NCBI RefSeq assembly: GCF_028502605.1
Contig: NW_026611593.1
Coordinates: 1 to 64,000 of the forward strand
DNA from: Trichoderma breve
Lineage: Eukaryota; Ascomycota; Sordariomycetes; Hypocreales; Hypocreaceae
DNA length: 64,000 bases
Reading direction: 5' to 3'
Of this stretch, positions 13,679 through 24,633 are shown piece by piece (the first letter of the stretch is position 1; every line of letters begins with the position of its first letter). A program made the translations under genes and the position numbers. Under the pieces are notes generated by a model. It did not search any database. It was not told where the DNA came from and saw only the letters and a program-made list of their open reading frames with translations.

Positions 13679-14782
13679 ATGGCAACTTCAGGGGACTTTG
13701 ATCCTACCTCGGTGAATCTGACCGACCCTAATGTTGACTTGAGGGAAATCATATGCAGCCTTCAAACTAGTGGGAATGAGTACAACGGAAATCTCGGTGC
13801 GAGAATATCATCAATCTTTGTCATCTTCGTCGTCTCCACCGCCGTTACTCTCTTCCCTGTGGTAGCTCGTCGAAAGCCTACCTGGCGCATCCCTGCTGGG
13901 CTTTACATCTTCGCTCGCTATGTTGGAACCGGCGTCATTATTGCAACAGCCTTTATCCATCTTCTTGACCCTGCTTATGAGGAAATCGGCGGCGCATCAT
14001 GTGTTGGGTTGACAGGCTACTGGGCTGAGTTCCCATGGTGTCCGGCTCTTGTGCTGTTCGGGGCAGTCATGACGTTTCTTACCGAGCTGGGAGCCAAATG
14101 CTATATTGATGAAAAATATGGCGTCCAGACAGAGCGGGAGATTAGAAAGATGGTGGTCAGGCAGCCGGACCCTGCTGCACACGGCTCCTGTGGCATCCTG
14201 GAGCCTTCCTGTGGTCTGCTCAAAACGAATGCTGGTGAGAAGCCTACGGATGTACCAGAGCTGGAAGACTGGGAATCTCTAGAGAAAATGGCGTATATGC
14301 AGCAGATTGGCGCTTTTCTGATTCTCGAATTCGGCATCATATTTCATTCCGTCATTATCGGGCTGAATCTGGGTGTTGTCGGCGAAGAGTTCAACACCCT
14401 GTACCCCGTTCTCGTGTTCCACCAGTCCTTTGAAGGCCTTGGAATTGGCGCGCGAATGGCCTTAATCCCATTCCCGGGCAAGAGGAACTGGCTGCCCTGG
14501 ATCCTCTGTCTTGCTTACGGACTCACGACACCGCTGTCGATTGCCATTGGTCTTGGGTTGAGAACAACCTACGAACCAAACTCTTTTACTGCCAATGTTG
14601 TCTCTGGGGTTCTTGATTCCCTGAGTGCCGGGATTCTCATCTACACTGGATTTGTTGACCTGCTCGCGCGCGACTTCCTCTTTGAGTGCGACAGGACGAG
14701 ACATATAAAGCAGTTGGTTCAGATGGTTTTTTATACTCTACTTGGAGCAGGTATTATGGCATTACTGGGGAAGTGGGCTTGA
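13679..14782 (+). CDS. ZIP-family zinc/iron transporter (Zrt1/Zrt2 type)
   Basis: This protein moves Zn2+ (possibly Fe2+) into the cytosol across the plasma membrane. It is a single exon of 367 residues starting at ATG 13679 (CACCATGG context). An upstream GTG extension would add 12 residues and is not credible. Eight hydrophobic segments fit the ZIP fold. Transmembrane segment 4 carries HSVIIGL and segment 5 carries HQSFEGLGIG, the paired histidine/glutamate metal site of the family. The loop between segments 3 and 4 is usually histidine-rich; here it has a single histidine and two cysteines (HGSCGILEPSCG). The next gene downstream on the same strand is a COG0523 GTPase, a family tied to zinc delivery, so the two probably serve zinc homeostasis together. 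Confidence 0.93.
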   Translation: MATSGDFDPTSVNLTDPNVDLREIICSLQTSGNEYNGNLGARISSIFVIFVVSTAVTLFPVVARRKPTWRIPAGLYIFARYVGTGVIIATAFIHLLDPAYEEIGGASCVGLTGYWAEFPWCPALVLFGAVMTFLTELGAKCYIDEKYGVQTEREIRKMVVRQPDPAAHGSCGILEPSCGLLKTNAGEKPTDVPELEDWESLEKMAYMQQIGAFLILEFGIIFHSVIIGLNLGVVGEEFNTLYPVLVFHQSFEGLGIGARMALIPFPGKRNWLPWILCLAYGLTTPLSIAIGLGLRTTYEPNSFTANVVSGVLDSLSAGILIYTGFVDLLARDFLFECDRTRHIKQLVQMVFYTLLGAGIMALLGKWA

Positions 14783-15342
14783 ACTTATTATGTTTCACTT
14801 GATTTTCGTCTGTGGTTGTACATGGTCCCCATGTCAAAGCTCTGATCATGTTGATGTGTGGTTGTTTTTACCCAAACATGCGACGGGTATTTATGCTTGT
14901 AGTCACAATGACATACATTAGTTCACCATGTAGTGGACTACTTTGATTGAATTGCCTTTTAACTACCTAGTAGAGTATCATATATGTGTATTGGCCATAT
15001 TCCTATAAGGTATAGGAAGAGTTCCTAGAATATAACTTCCATCCTCAACAGAGGGCTTTCTTTGGACTAAACATATATTACTTGTAATTACTACTATAGC
15101 AAAAAATACTACGCGTGATGATTGATGGGTCCGTATTAGGGTTGCGAGCTGGTCCTCATCCTAGCTAATTGCTTCTTACGCCACTGCACCTTGATGGTCT
15201 TGCACATTATCCCCGCCAAGCCCTACTACATTCGACCCCTCCCTCCTCCCCTTACACATTTGAGATTTTCTGGGATGCACAAAAACTGTCAAATAAGCTT
15301 CAATCTCACTGCAATTCAATCCAGAGCTTCTACTCCTTGTCA
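14783..15342. other. Intergenic between ZIP transporter and COG0523 GTPase
   Basis: It holds the 3' end of the transporter transcript and the presumed promoter of the GTPase. No open frame or repeat is evident. Confidence 0.5.
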
Positions 15343-17452
15343 ATGACTGCTCCACTGAACGACTTGACGAATGACGCCTCGGAAGGAAATGGCGAACTTA
15401 CCCAAGCCAAAGCCTTGCCTGTTACCCTCCTGTCGGGATTTCTCGTAAGTTGTCGACCGTTAGCCCATTGGCCCAGGAGCAATTGGACCTAATTGTGCTT
15501 CTTAGGGCGCAGGCAAGACCACCCTACTGCAGCACATCCTCAAAAGTAACCATGGCCTTCGCATTGCCGTTATAGTCAACGACATGGCAGGGTAAGTGCG
15601 TTCAATGGCACATGGGTTTTGCGTCTCTGCACGGTTGGGGGTTACATGTAGCTGATGAGGGCTCTTTTTCTCCTTTCTTTAGTGTTAATATCGACGCTGC
15701 CCTCATCAAAGAAACCTATCGACTAAAAAAGTCGGATGAGAAAGTGATTGCGCTTCAAAACGGCTGTATCTGCTGTAATCTCCGCGGGGACTTGCTTGAG
15801 GAGATTCTGGATCTGTGGAAGCTCCAAGCTTTCGACTATATCATTATTGAGAGCAGTGGTATTTCTGAGCCGGAGCAGGTTGCCGAGACGTTTGATGCTC
15901 GCCTTTCGGAGAGTCTGGTAGGACACAAACAACTTGACGAATACACTCTTGAAACGCTAGACGCAATGTGAGTTTTTCTTTTTGCATCGCTTCGAGCGGA
16001 GACAATCATGAATGCTCCATGACGGATACTAAAGGATACTAAAGCTTACATAGTGCCCTAGAAAAAAAGCCGGTGGCCTAGAAAAAGTTGCACGCCTCGA
16101 CACGACCGTTACCGTAATCGACGCCTTTACCGTTATTCGCGAGTTTCATACCGACGAGCTACTCTCTGGAAGACAGGATAATGTCTCAGCAGAGGACGAG
16201 CGTACAGTATCCGATCTCATGGTGGATCAGATTGAGTTTGCGGACGTGATCGTGGTGAACAAGATTGATATGGTGAGGACTTGTTTTTTAAAGAACTCCT
16301 GTCATCATGTTTATTCTCTACGCAATTGTCAACTAACAAGAGGCACTGAAGATTGATGCTGATGCCAAGACGCGCATTTTTGATCTGATAAAACAACTGA
16401 ACCACCGAGCCAAAGTCTTGGAATCATCCCACGGAAAGATCGATCCTAAAGAGATTGTCAACACCAAGCTCTTCAATTTACAGGTTGCTCAGACTGGGTA
16501 TGGATGGCTGCAGGATCTCCACGCCATGAGTGTTCGAGAGGTAAGGATTTTCCCTTTGGGAGCTGTTTTGATTGGAGTGAACAGTTTTTCGCTAATGTAT
16601 TCATTGTAGATGGAAGGGGGCAATGTGGTTAGCCTTCAAGCAAAGGCTCAGGCTTTCAGCGTGCAAAGTTTCATCTACACCAACCAGCGCCCTTTTCACC
16701 CTCGTCGTCTTTTCGCAGTCCTTTACGACAAATTCATTCTGCAATTAGAGCATCCCGATGACAGTGACGACGAAGTAGACGCCGACGACGAAGAAATGAA
16801 GGATGAAGACAATGGTGACCAAGACGTGGATATGGACAATCAACCAGATGCGGATCTTGAGATGGATGAAGTAGTTTGGGACAACGAATTCCCTATCCCT
16901 TCAAACGAAGTCATCTTGGAGAACAAGCGCAAAGACCCTCTTCTAGCACCACTACTCAGGTCCAAGGGCGAGTTTTTCATCGCCACACGCCCGCATCGTG
17001 CCGGTAATTGGTCTCAGGCCGGAGCGATGCTCACTCTCACCGGAGGCCGTCCCTGGTTCTGCACACTGGATCCTGAGGAATATGTTACCGGTGACCCCAA
17101 GATCGACAAGCTTGTAGCTCATGACATTAAGAAGGGCGGTGAGTGGGGAGACCGTCATCAGGAGATGGTCTTCATCGGCGAGAAGCTGGACCATAATGGG
17201 CTCAAGCAGATGCTGAACGAGTGCTTGCTTACTGATGCGGAGTTCGAGGCTTGGCAGGAGATCATGAGAGACGATGCACGAGATGACGACTCCAAGTTTG
17301 AGGCGCTGAACGATGCGTTCGAGGATGGCTTCCCTGATTGGCCGGAAGACGATGGTCACGATCACGATCACGATCACGATGATCCAGATCATGACCACAC
17401 TGGCCATGCGCATTCCCATTCTCGTACTACCAAGCCATTCAAAAGGCTCTAA
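15343..17452 (+). CDS. COG0523/CobW-type GTPase metallochaperone (ZNG1-like)
   Basis: Six exons: 15343-15444, 15506-15591, 15683-15967, 16062-16272, 16352-16540, 16610-17452. They sum to 1716 nt (571 residues) in one frame. Intron 1 splits the Walker A loop GFL|GAGKTT. The metal-binding CxCC signature is present (NGCICCNL), followed by ESSGISEP, VIDAF and the G4 motif NKID. A long acidic linker (DSDDEVDADDEEMKDED...) precedes the CobW C-terminal domain. The protein ends in a His/Asp tail (GHDHDHDHDDPDHDHTGHAH), typical of zinc-handling members. Family members use GTP hydrolysis to insert metal into client enzymes such as methionine aminopeptidase. The acceptor of intron 3 (CCCTAG|AAAAAAAGCC) was chosen because the nearer one gives a stop. 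Confidence 0.92.
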
Positions 17453-18399
17453 GCCAAGTACAATACGTGCTGTACATGGATTGGGGGAAATTCTACATGC
17501 TGCTTTTCTGACCTAAGCATCTCGTGCATACACGCATTTTGAGTCAGGTTGAAGGAATTCGGCGTGGAAGAGGCGGAAGCAGGCTGATGTCTCATCCTAT
17601 GTTGTTAAGTAATATAGCATAGGGTAACTCTGTTTATAGCCTAACCATAAGACTACAATGACTGATAGTAGAGTGATCGCCATCAGCACGCTTCCGACGT
17701 ACTCAATCATGGCGGTGTCATTTGAGCACGATTATATCATCCAATACTCGCTTTCCTTGTCAACAGCCATCCTCTCCCACTTTGGATATCACTTCACGTA
17801 ACAGTTAAGGGTCTCGCGTGAGGTTTTGCGAAAACCCACCTTGAAGCATTGGCCATATAAACCTATCTTCCACTCCTAGCGTTTGAATATATGATGGAGC
17901 CGCGCTGATACCTTAGCTGAGACTCTTTACTCCGGCCTCAATGCGTTTTGGGTGTGGTCCAGAAGTCCTTCTCGACACTCGGCTGGGCCGCCGATAAGGT
18001 TGGCGGTTGTGGTCTCACTCCGGGCTTCGCCAGGTCATCGTCAGGAGGCATTTGCTCTGGCTCTTCGCTCGAGTCCAGTGCAGCATTGATGAGTGTTTCC
18101 AGACCAGGTCTGGTCTCGTATAGTTCCTCTTCTACTTTCATCTAATCTGGCATTTCAGATGTGACAGGTGATTGCGTAGAATCCTCCGGCTTAGCTGCAG
18201 GGAACTCGGGACTGGATTGGCGATCTTATCATCCTCATTTGTGACTTCGTCGGTCCTCGCCTGCAAGATCTCAAGACGTGCCAGAAGGTTGCCAACGTTT
18301 GCTCGCAATTCTAGTTTCTTTGCGACGAGCTTTGGCGATTTTCTTGTGGCCATTCTACGCTTTCGCCCCCGATTTGGCTCGTTCGTCTCTCTCACTATT
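17453..18399. other. Intergenic with undetermined reading frames
   Basis: On the - strand a frame of 100 codons (18440-18138) and another of 67 codons (18141-17938, ending FWTTPKTH) follow the broken vWA gene. The first continues the vWA frame, then loses any likeness to the family after LLFLNQLHAIA and becomes basic (RGRKRRMATRKSPKLVAKK). These may be the decayed 3' part of that gene or unrelated sequence. I recognise no domain. Confidence 0.3.
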
Positions 18400-19016
18400 G
18401 AGCTGGCGATAGCGTGTAGCTGGTTGAGAAATAAGAGCACTTGATTGGTCTCAGGAGTAAAATCGAGAAATTAAATGTTGCACGAGTCTCCGTGGTCCTT
18501 GTACCCCACGATCGCTATGCGTATAGAGGCTTCGTTAAAGAATGTCATGTTTAGCTCATTAATGATGCTTTTGACCTGGCCCTTAGCTGCTTCAATATAG
18601 GGATGCATAGAGCCAGTGGTGTCCATGAGAAACAACAAGTCGGTCGAGCAGGCTGCCTTAAACAGTCCCTTAGAACATGGTGGAGCGACGGCCCTCGTCA
18701 CATCGTACTTAAGCTGGAGGATGCGGAGCTCAGCTTCAGTGGTAGATAGCCTCGGTGCATCTTCGTGCTTAAGGTGTGAGATAAGATGTCGCATTTCATC
18801 ACGCTCTAACTCTACTAAGCGAAGCCGCTCGCGTGTTCGCGAAGTGTTAGCTGAAGTCAATAATAAATCCCGGTCAGGAAGATCAGAATCTCCTTTCGAA
18901 CGGCTTTAACCAAGTGAAGCGTAGAGCATAGTATCTGCTAGAGACTGTATATCGTCAAGCGAGGTGCGCGTCCGGGATATGGGAGTACACGATGGAAGGG
19001 AATTATTGGATGCCAT
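18400..19016 (-). pseudogene. von Willebrand factor A-domain protein, broken by two stops
   Basis: Reading from ATG 19016 gives one continuous frame interrupted twice. The first stop is TAA after MLYASLG, at about 18908-18906. The second is TAA after HGDSCNI, at 18473-18471. In both cases restoring CAA would reopen the frame, and family relatives read on smoothly (I-x-FLDFTP). The body carries the MIDAS start DTTGSM within LLFLMDTTGSMHPYIEAAKG, then GYKDHGD. This is the fungal vWA type that is often joined to an alpha-kinase; no kinase part is visible here. An N-terminal helix rich in Arg/Glu (about residues 60-110) precedes the domain. Non-functional as read. Confidence 0.72.
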
Positions 19017-19388
19017 GTTGGAGTTATAGTACGGTAAACGGTAAATAGGCTTAAGTGTTAGATGAGAAGTAATTTGTGTAATGGTGAAAATAGCTAAGAA
19101 AGTATCATAAAGTGAGTGAAAGCCTGATCATGATATAACCTCACGGGAGGGAGAAAACACCGCGTAGGTTTTAATGGGGAGAGGGGTTTCACTTTCCGCA
19201 ACCCCGCTCGGCTGTAGGCCTCCCGCATTTTATACTACTTGGCCTGCATATTTCTATCACATAAACTGTTTTCGCTTGTGACGCTACTCCTATACTCTAT
19301 CTCTTTGCGTACTATTTAACAGTGAAGCGTAGCAAATAAATCTCGCCTGAGTAGGCAGGAGGGGTAGCGTACACTCGTTATTACCTAT
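19017..19388. other. Intergenic, no gene seen
   Basis: AT/GC-mixed sequence between two broken - strand genes. It would be the upstream region of the vWA gene; no recognisable element. Confidence 0.4.
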
Positions 19389-20483
19389 TTAATATTTGGA
19401 CTTCTTCCTTCTTTTTATACCCAAATGCTTCTCTTCTATGTGCCTCTGCATATTGTCCCTGCGGCTGAATTTACGTATACACCATGGACATTCTCCTTCT
19501 TGCTTCAATATACCATTGGCTGGATCCTCAGCAAAGTCCCGATGATAGACCCAAATATGTCGATTCATAGCCTTATTATCACCAAAGTATATACCACACG
19601 TAATAGAATCCTTCTGGTTAGCTTTGCAGAGGATGTGAGGATCATGTTTTTGCTGAATGTGTTTGCTATAGACGTTGCGAGTTAATTGTTGCTCCTAAGT
19701 AGGGGAAAGCGTATGAGTTTCTTTGATGTAGAAATACCTTTCTAAATCTATACTTACGTCAGTTCACATGGGCGACGGAAGGTCTTGTTACAATCCTTCC
19801 TGTCGCAAACTACTGGCTTCTTCCTGTGAGTGGAAAGCTTTTGTGACTTTTTCCCTTTGCTTTCGGCATTGGCAATTGAAGGGAGATCCTCTGGACTCTT
19901 TATGAGTGAGGCTTGTGCCTCATCCTCTGCTGTCTGCATCTGGGTGAAAAATGCGGGTATTGCGTCATAGAACAATTGATTGTCTGTAATTAGTGCTATG
20001 GGCAACAAAATATATCTCAGTCCAATGACCTTTTAGTGTATTTCCATAATGCTTACCTTCGGAATTATGCTCTATCAGATCTTCGTCGTCTCTTTCTACA
20101 GTACCACCGCGTGGAACCTATAGGTTCTCTTCCTGGTAGTAAGGTAGAACAGAGCTTGTGGTATTTGAAAAGTTTTCTTGATTTTGCCGATATTCACGTA
20201 AAAAAGCTGGCTCTGCAGGAGAAGAGCCATATCCATCATTATATTGAGCCTGTTCGCAAAATGGCCAAGCGTCAAAGAATCCGGGTGACACAGTAGCCAC
20301 ATCTCCGTCCGCCCCCGAATCTATAAAAGACACTCTGGTGATTGAGCTGTCCGCGTAAGCCACTAAATTAGCATTTAGTAGACTTTAAACGATTCTAGAG
20401 TCGTACTCTTCTTCATTCCGATTAGCTCCGGATGATACAGGGTTTGAAGCCCAGTCATTGAACAAGGGGTAAGATGCATCCAT
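19389..20483 (-). pseudogene. C2H2 zinc-finger protein, RIP-type stops and a frame break
   Basis: The frame begins at ATG 20483 (MDASYPLFNDW). It carries an in-frame TAA after DSRIV (about 20390), then a TAG after YYQEENL (20118-20120), beyond which it still reads as coding (VPRGGTVERDDEDLIEHNSE). A normal intron (GTAAGC...CATAG, about 20061-20000) leads to a second exon with the first finger CDRKDCNKTFRRPCELT. After a GTAAGT site the rest is plainly coding: VYSKHIQQKHDPHILC, CGIYFGDNKAMNRHIWVYH and CPWCIRKFSRRDNMQRHI, ending at 19389. No AG acceptor gives the correct phase at that junction. Both stops are explained by CAA/CAG to TAA/TAG. The fingers match a fungal family of nuclear proteins. 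Confidence 0.7.
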
Positions 20484-21150
20484 GTCATAAGATTTGATAA
20501 TTCTGTAGGCGGCCTACAACATTTATTAGCAAGGTTCCTCTGCGTATTTTCGTTTGTCTAAACTTTAGTATACTATACTTACGAAAGGATTCAGTGTTTC
20601 TCTGCCTCCTTTAATACTTAGATATTTTAGGAAAACAAAAGCGGAAATGTATAAGACGGGAGATTAGGGAAAATAGCGTAATAAACTATATAGGAATTGT
20701 TATATATACTCACTATCCAATAGTAACATTAATATAAAAGCTTAGTTTAGTTAATTTAAGTAGTAAGTCCTAAAACTATTATTAAATTATTGTAAATAAG
20801 TACTTATATATTTTGCCCAAAATAGTCGAAATTGCTCTATGAAAATAGTCGCTACGGTGTATTGTATATGTTAGTATCACGTATTTTTATTAACATTCTT
20901 ATACCTTTCTCACTAATTATTGCCGAGACCAATGGCTGTCGCTACCTTAAGGATATAATGACACCGGCTCTCAATCCAAAGTATCATCAAGCGCTTCGAT
21001 GCTCCGCCACAGGCTGCGATTTTGCAAATTGACCAACCAAGGTATGATGCAGCCCAGCACTATGTCGCGCATACATAAGTTAGCTTCCTTAATCTATCTA
21101 GCCTTAGAGTGACACAGAAGGCTGGGACAAAATTATGCTCTTGTTTATTA
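20484..21150. other. Intergenic, AT-rich, no gene seen
   Basis: AT-rich between about 20640 and 20830. The short frames here show no domain or composition typical of coding sequence. Confidence 0.4.
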
Positions 21151-21590
21151 GTCGGCCTCCAAAAAGGTCATGTTGGTCAGCCTTGAAATAGAATTTTTGG
21201 TTGGCCTCCAAAAAGTGGTATTTAGTCGGCCTCCAAAAAGGTCATGTTGGTCAGCCTCAAACAGAATTTTTGGTTGGCCTCCAAAAGGTAGTATTTAGTC
21301 GGCCTCCAAAAAGGTCATGTTGGTCAGCCTCAAACAGAATTTTTGGTTGGCCTCCAAAAGGTAGTATTTAGTCGGCCTCCAAAAAGGTCATGTTGGTCAG
21401 CCTTGAAATAGAATTTTTGGTTGGCCTCCAAAAAGTGGTATTCAGTCGGCCTCCAAAAAGGTCATGTTGGTCAGCCTTAAAATAGAATTTTTGGTTGGCC
21501 TCCAAAAAGTGGTATCCAGTCGGCCTCCAAAAAGGTTATGTTAGTCAGCCTTAAACAGAATTTTTGGTCGGTCTCCGAAATAATTTTGGA
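21151..21590. repeat. Minisatellite, about six copies of a 73-74 bp unit
   Basis: Units start with GTCGGCCTCCAAAAAGG at 21151, 21225, 21298, 21371, 21445 and 21519, giving periods of 74, 73, 73, 74 and 74. Each unit itself contains two related halves, each with YGGCCTCCAAAAAG, separated by TTGGTCAGCC and a GAATTTTTGG spacer. Two variants alternate: the CCTTGAAATAG...AAAAAGTGG type (1, 4, 5) and the CCTCAAACAG...AAAGGTAG type (2, 3). Copy 6 decays into TCGGTCTCCGAAA. It ends about 245 bp before the start of the deaminase-like gene. Confidence 0.92.
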
Positions 21591-21834
21591 ATAACAATGT
21601 TGGGCGGCCTCCTGAGCAAGTTGGCAATAGCTTTTAAGAAAATTATATAATAATCGGCCTGTGTGCCGTTAGAACTTTAATAAAATCAAATCAGATAATT
21701 ATCCAGTATACAATATACAACTATCTTATTAAAAACATAGCTTTATGCATTTTACGCAATGTAAGTCTTTTCATGAATCCACATGCACTATAACACTCTC
21801 TAATATTCTTTAGCCAACTGCCGATTTAGACAAT

Positions 21835-23506
21835 ATGAATTCCTCTTCAACCTCACGTATTACGGTTCGTCTCAATGAGAGTAAGCTTGAACAGCTTTCA
21901 TACCTCTGCCTCCTTTTGGTAGCCGTAAATAAGGCTTGTATCAATAGGAAGGGCTCTACCTATACCTCAGGTAGCGGGAGTAAGGATAAAACTCTTACAG
22001 AGTTTCAGAAGTTTCTTACCAAGCTTGCATTGATTTGCGATACTCTGAAAGGGGAACACGGCCGTACCGTAACTGCTCTTGTCTGTCTCAAGGGAATCAA
22101 TGGCCCTGAGTACATTTTTACTTCCAATTTCAGGAAGCTTACAGAGCTTGAAGAAACAAAGTTATTCCTCTCCAGCTTGCTAACATTTGTTGGAACCAAT
22201 CCCGACAGCCTTCAGCCGAAACCGCTACAGAAGCAAGTTCTGTGGAGGAGTCTTGTATTCAACTTTGATAAGGTGGACTTTTACTTGACATCTTTGATCG
22301 ATGTATTGGATGATTGCATTGATAATGAGAGTCGCAGAGGATTAATTGGTCAGTATAAGCCAAAGGCAGCCTGCGCTTCACCTTTTGTGATTCCATCTTA
22401 TTAATCTAGCCAACTCTAATAGATTCCGAACCATTAAAGCAGCTACGCTATCTGCAAGAAAAAGCAAGTTTCCCTCGTGATATAACATCGTCGGACAATG
22501 CTCGTAACAAATGTAAGATACCCTTGCTCAGTATGTACTCGAGGCCTTTCCTTACGCGATAATGCTAAATGTTGTTATTCTTCTAGTCTTGAGAGACTGC
22601 GAAACTCTAATCAAGGCGATTCAAGCTTACAAAACTGGCTCTTTCGAAAAGACCCTTCAAAACCGCACTGTGGAAAAAAATACAGATGCTGCAGACTGGT
22701 GTACGCTTCGCCATTACCTTGGGCGCCTCCATTCTTACCGGCAGGCCTCAGAGATTATAGTCAACGCAGCTACTACATGGCCTGACCTATTCAAAAATCA
22801 TCGGGTCGACTATATCAATTCTGCTTTTAAGAAACGCATCCCTACACCAAATTTAACGGACTTGAACGATATTATTCCCATTGCGCTTCCCGGACATGAA
22901 GCGTCCGATTTTGAATCTGATATTAGTGAGCTGAGGATTCACGAGCTGGACAATATAATCCACAAGCAACTTCAAAGCTGGAGAATAAAGACTATGGTTC
23001 ACTGTGAGGTCCATCTTCATAACCATCTAGTTCAAAAAGGGAAAACAAGCTCTACCGATTTCTGGAGCGGTGCTATGTTCATAGCTACGTCCAAGCCCAC
23101 CTGCAGACTATGTCATCTCTATTTCAACAACCCTAGCAACGAATTTCAAGTTCAGACATCGCATATGAATCTCTATCCGAAATGGCGTCTCCCTGATATC
23201 TATGAGGACCAAGGTGCTGATACTAAAGATTCTTGTGAAGAGCTACTGCAAGATCTAATTGAGCAGTTTCAACAGGATTTGATCCTGATGCTGAAACAAA
23301 AAGAACCAAAAGGAAAAACTCACGACTCGCGGACAGATTCACACTCCAGAGTATCGACTAGAGTATCATATTTAGGGGAAGGGTTACGAGATACGCCACA
23401 TGCATTGTTAGCAGAGAGGCAAGGAAGATTTCACGGATTGTCCAGCCCGTCTTCTGAAGACGCCGAATGGCGTGATCTTCCGGAGGATATTGTTCACGCT
23501 ATATGA
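21835..23506 (+). CDS. Deaminase-fold protein of the fungal OTT_1508-like family
   Basis: Three exons (21835-22348, 22423-22512, 22587-23506) total 1524 nt, 507 residues, with clean GT..AG sites and phase. Intron 1 uses GTCAGT and joins GLI|DSEPLKQLRYLQ. The C-terminal half carries the zinc-deaminase signature: HCE in MVHCEVHLHNH (about residue 340), then SKPTCRLCHLYF giving CxxC, followed by SHMNLYPKWRLPDI. This arrangement is that of the OTT_1508-like deaminases found in fungi and intracellular bacteria, whose substrates are unknown but are suspected to be nucleic acids or nucleotides. The N-terminal 200 residues match nothing I recognise. Unlike the two genes on its left, it has no stops. 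Confidence 0.75.
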
Positions 23507-24633
23507 AAAACTAAGAAAAGGTTATTCCCGAGTTTAGTAATTATCCCTTATTAATGAAGAATATATTGTTATTATGACCTGGCTTGTATAGTTGCAGAAA
23601 TATCTCTTAGAAGCTTTTACATATTCAACCTTGATAGAAGTTTGTTCTAGGCAAGAACTGGCCCGCGAAGATTAAAATAAGACACCCCATTTGGAAAGTG
23701 CCTGTTCTATTCTATGCTGGTATTACCACGTGTGCCAGCGAAGAATATTGCCTCCAGCACAGTCAGCATCAGGAAAACACTACCACATTCGCAAAAACGG
23801 CGGCATACTCAGTACTTCCTACTGTGTATAGAGCCGGTGCTAAAATCGCACAACATGTCCCAATGCCCAGGAAAGCCCAGCTCCACAACCGAGGCTTGGA
23901 GAAGTCGGGGACTGGGCCAAGAAAAGAAACGTGATAGGTGCTATGCTGGCTATCTGCATTAGGCTAGATTGAAAGATAAATCAGAAATCCGCATTATGCA
24001 TCGTCCCGAGCGCATAGGTTGACTGTTCTTACCCCTTCACAGTAGGGCCAGTTGCCACGAGCATAAGGATCACTACAGCTACCACGGGTTTCGGATCATA
24101 CCAATACTTCGGTAAGTATATTCCAAAACTGATTTTTTTGCGGCCTTTTAGCAATTCTGAACAACAGTACGAACTTTATTGGCAGCAGAATTATTGTCTT
24201 AAGCTATCGCTAAAGTGGAGCGACATGGTTCTGTTATAACCCAACTACTAAAAATATATACCAATAGATAAACTACAGAACAACAGACTCATTAAAAAAG
24301 ACTTACTTTTTCAATTTTAAGCTACTTTTACATTAGAATTGCTCCGTTTCCATCTTTGCGCCAATTACATACTACCATCTCACCCATTGTTTAAGCCTTA
24401 AGAAACGAGCCCCAGTTCTATTATTATAATAAAGGTAAGACATAAGGAGCGAAGCACCGCTTTCGGATAGTATTTATGCTGTTATAATTAAAAGCTTTCC
24501 TAATAACACTACAAAACTATGAAATGCAAGGCAAATATACAGCTATTGAATAAATATATACAACCTTTTAGTATTCATATTATTATTGTATTGTCTCCAA
24601 TTTGAATGAACATCATTTGTTTACCCTTATTAT
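23507..24633. other. Intergenic, no gene seen
   Basis: Over 1.1 kb between convergent genes. Two overlapping frames of about 80 codons at 23698-23962 show no domain. The sequence becomes AT-rich after 24200. Confidence 0.4.

Noticed and set aside
15131..15150. TTAGGG-like hexamer as an interstitial telomere
   Set aside because: A single copy is expected by chance.
16952..17419. 155-codon - strand frame opposite the COG0523 gene
   Set aside because: Complement of the acidic/His-Asp tail; simple-sequence shadow.
21151..21590. Regular repeat-spacer look resembling a CRISPR array
   Set aside because: The whole 73-74 bp unit is repeated with no unique spacers, and the genome is fungal; it is a minisatellite.
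23698..23962. Two overlapping + strand frames of about 80 codons
   Set aside because: No domain, no supporting splice or start context; treated as chance.
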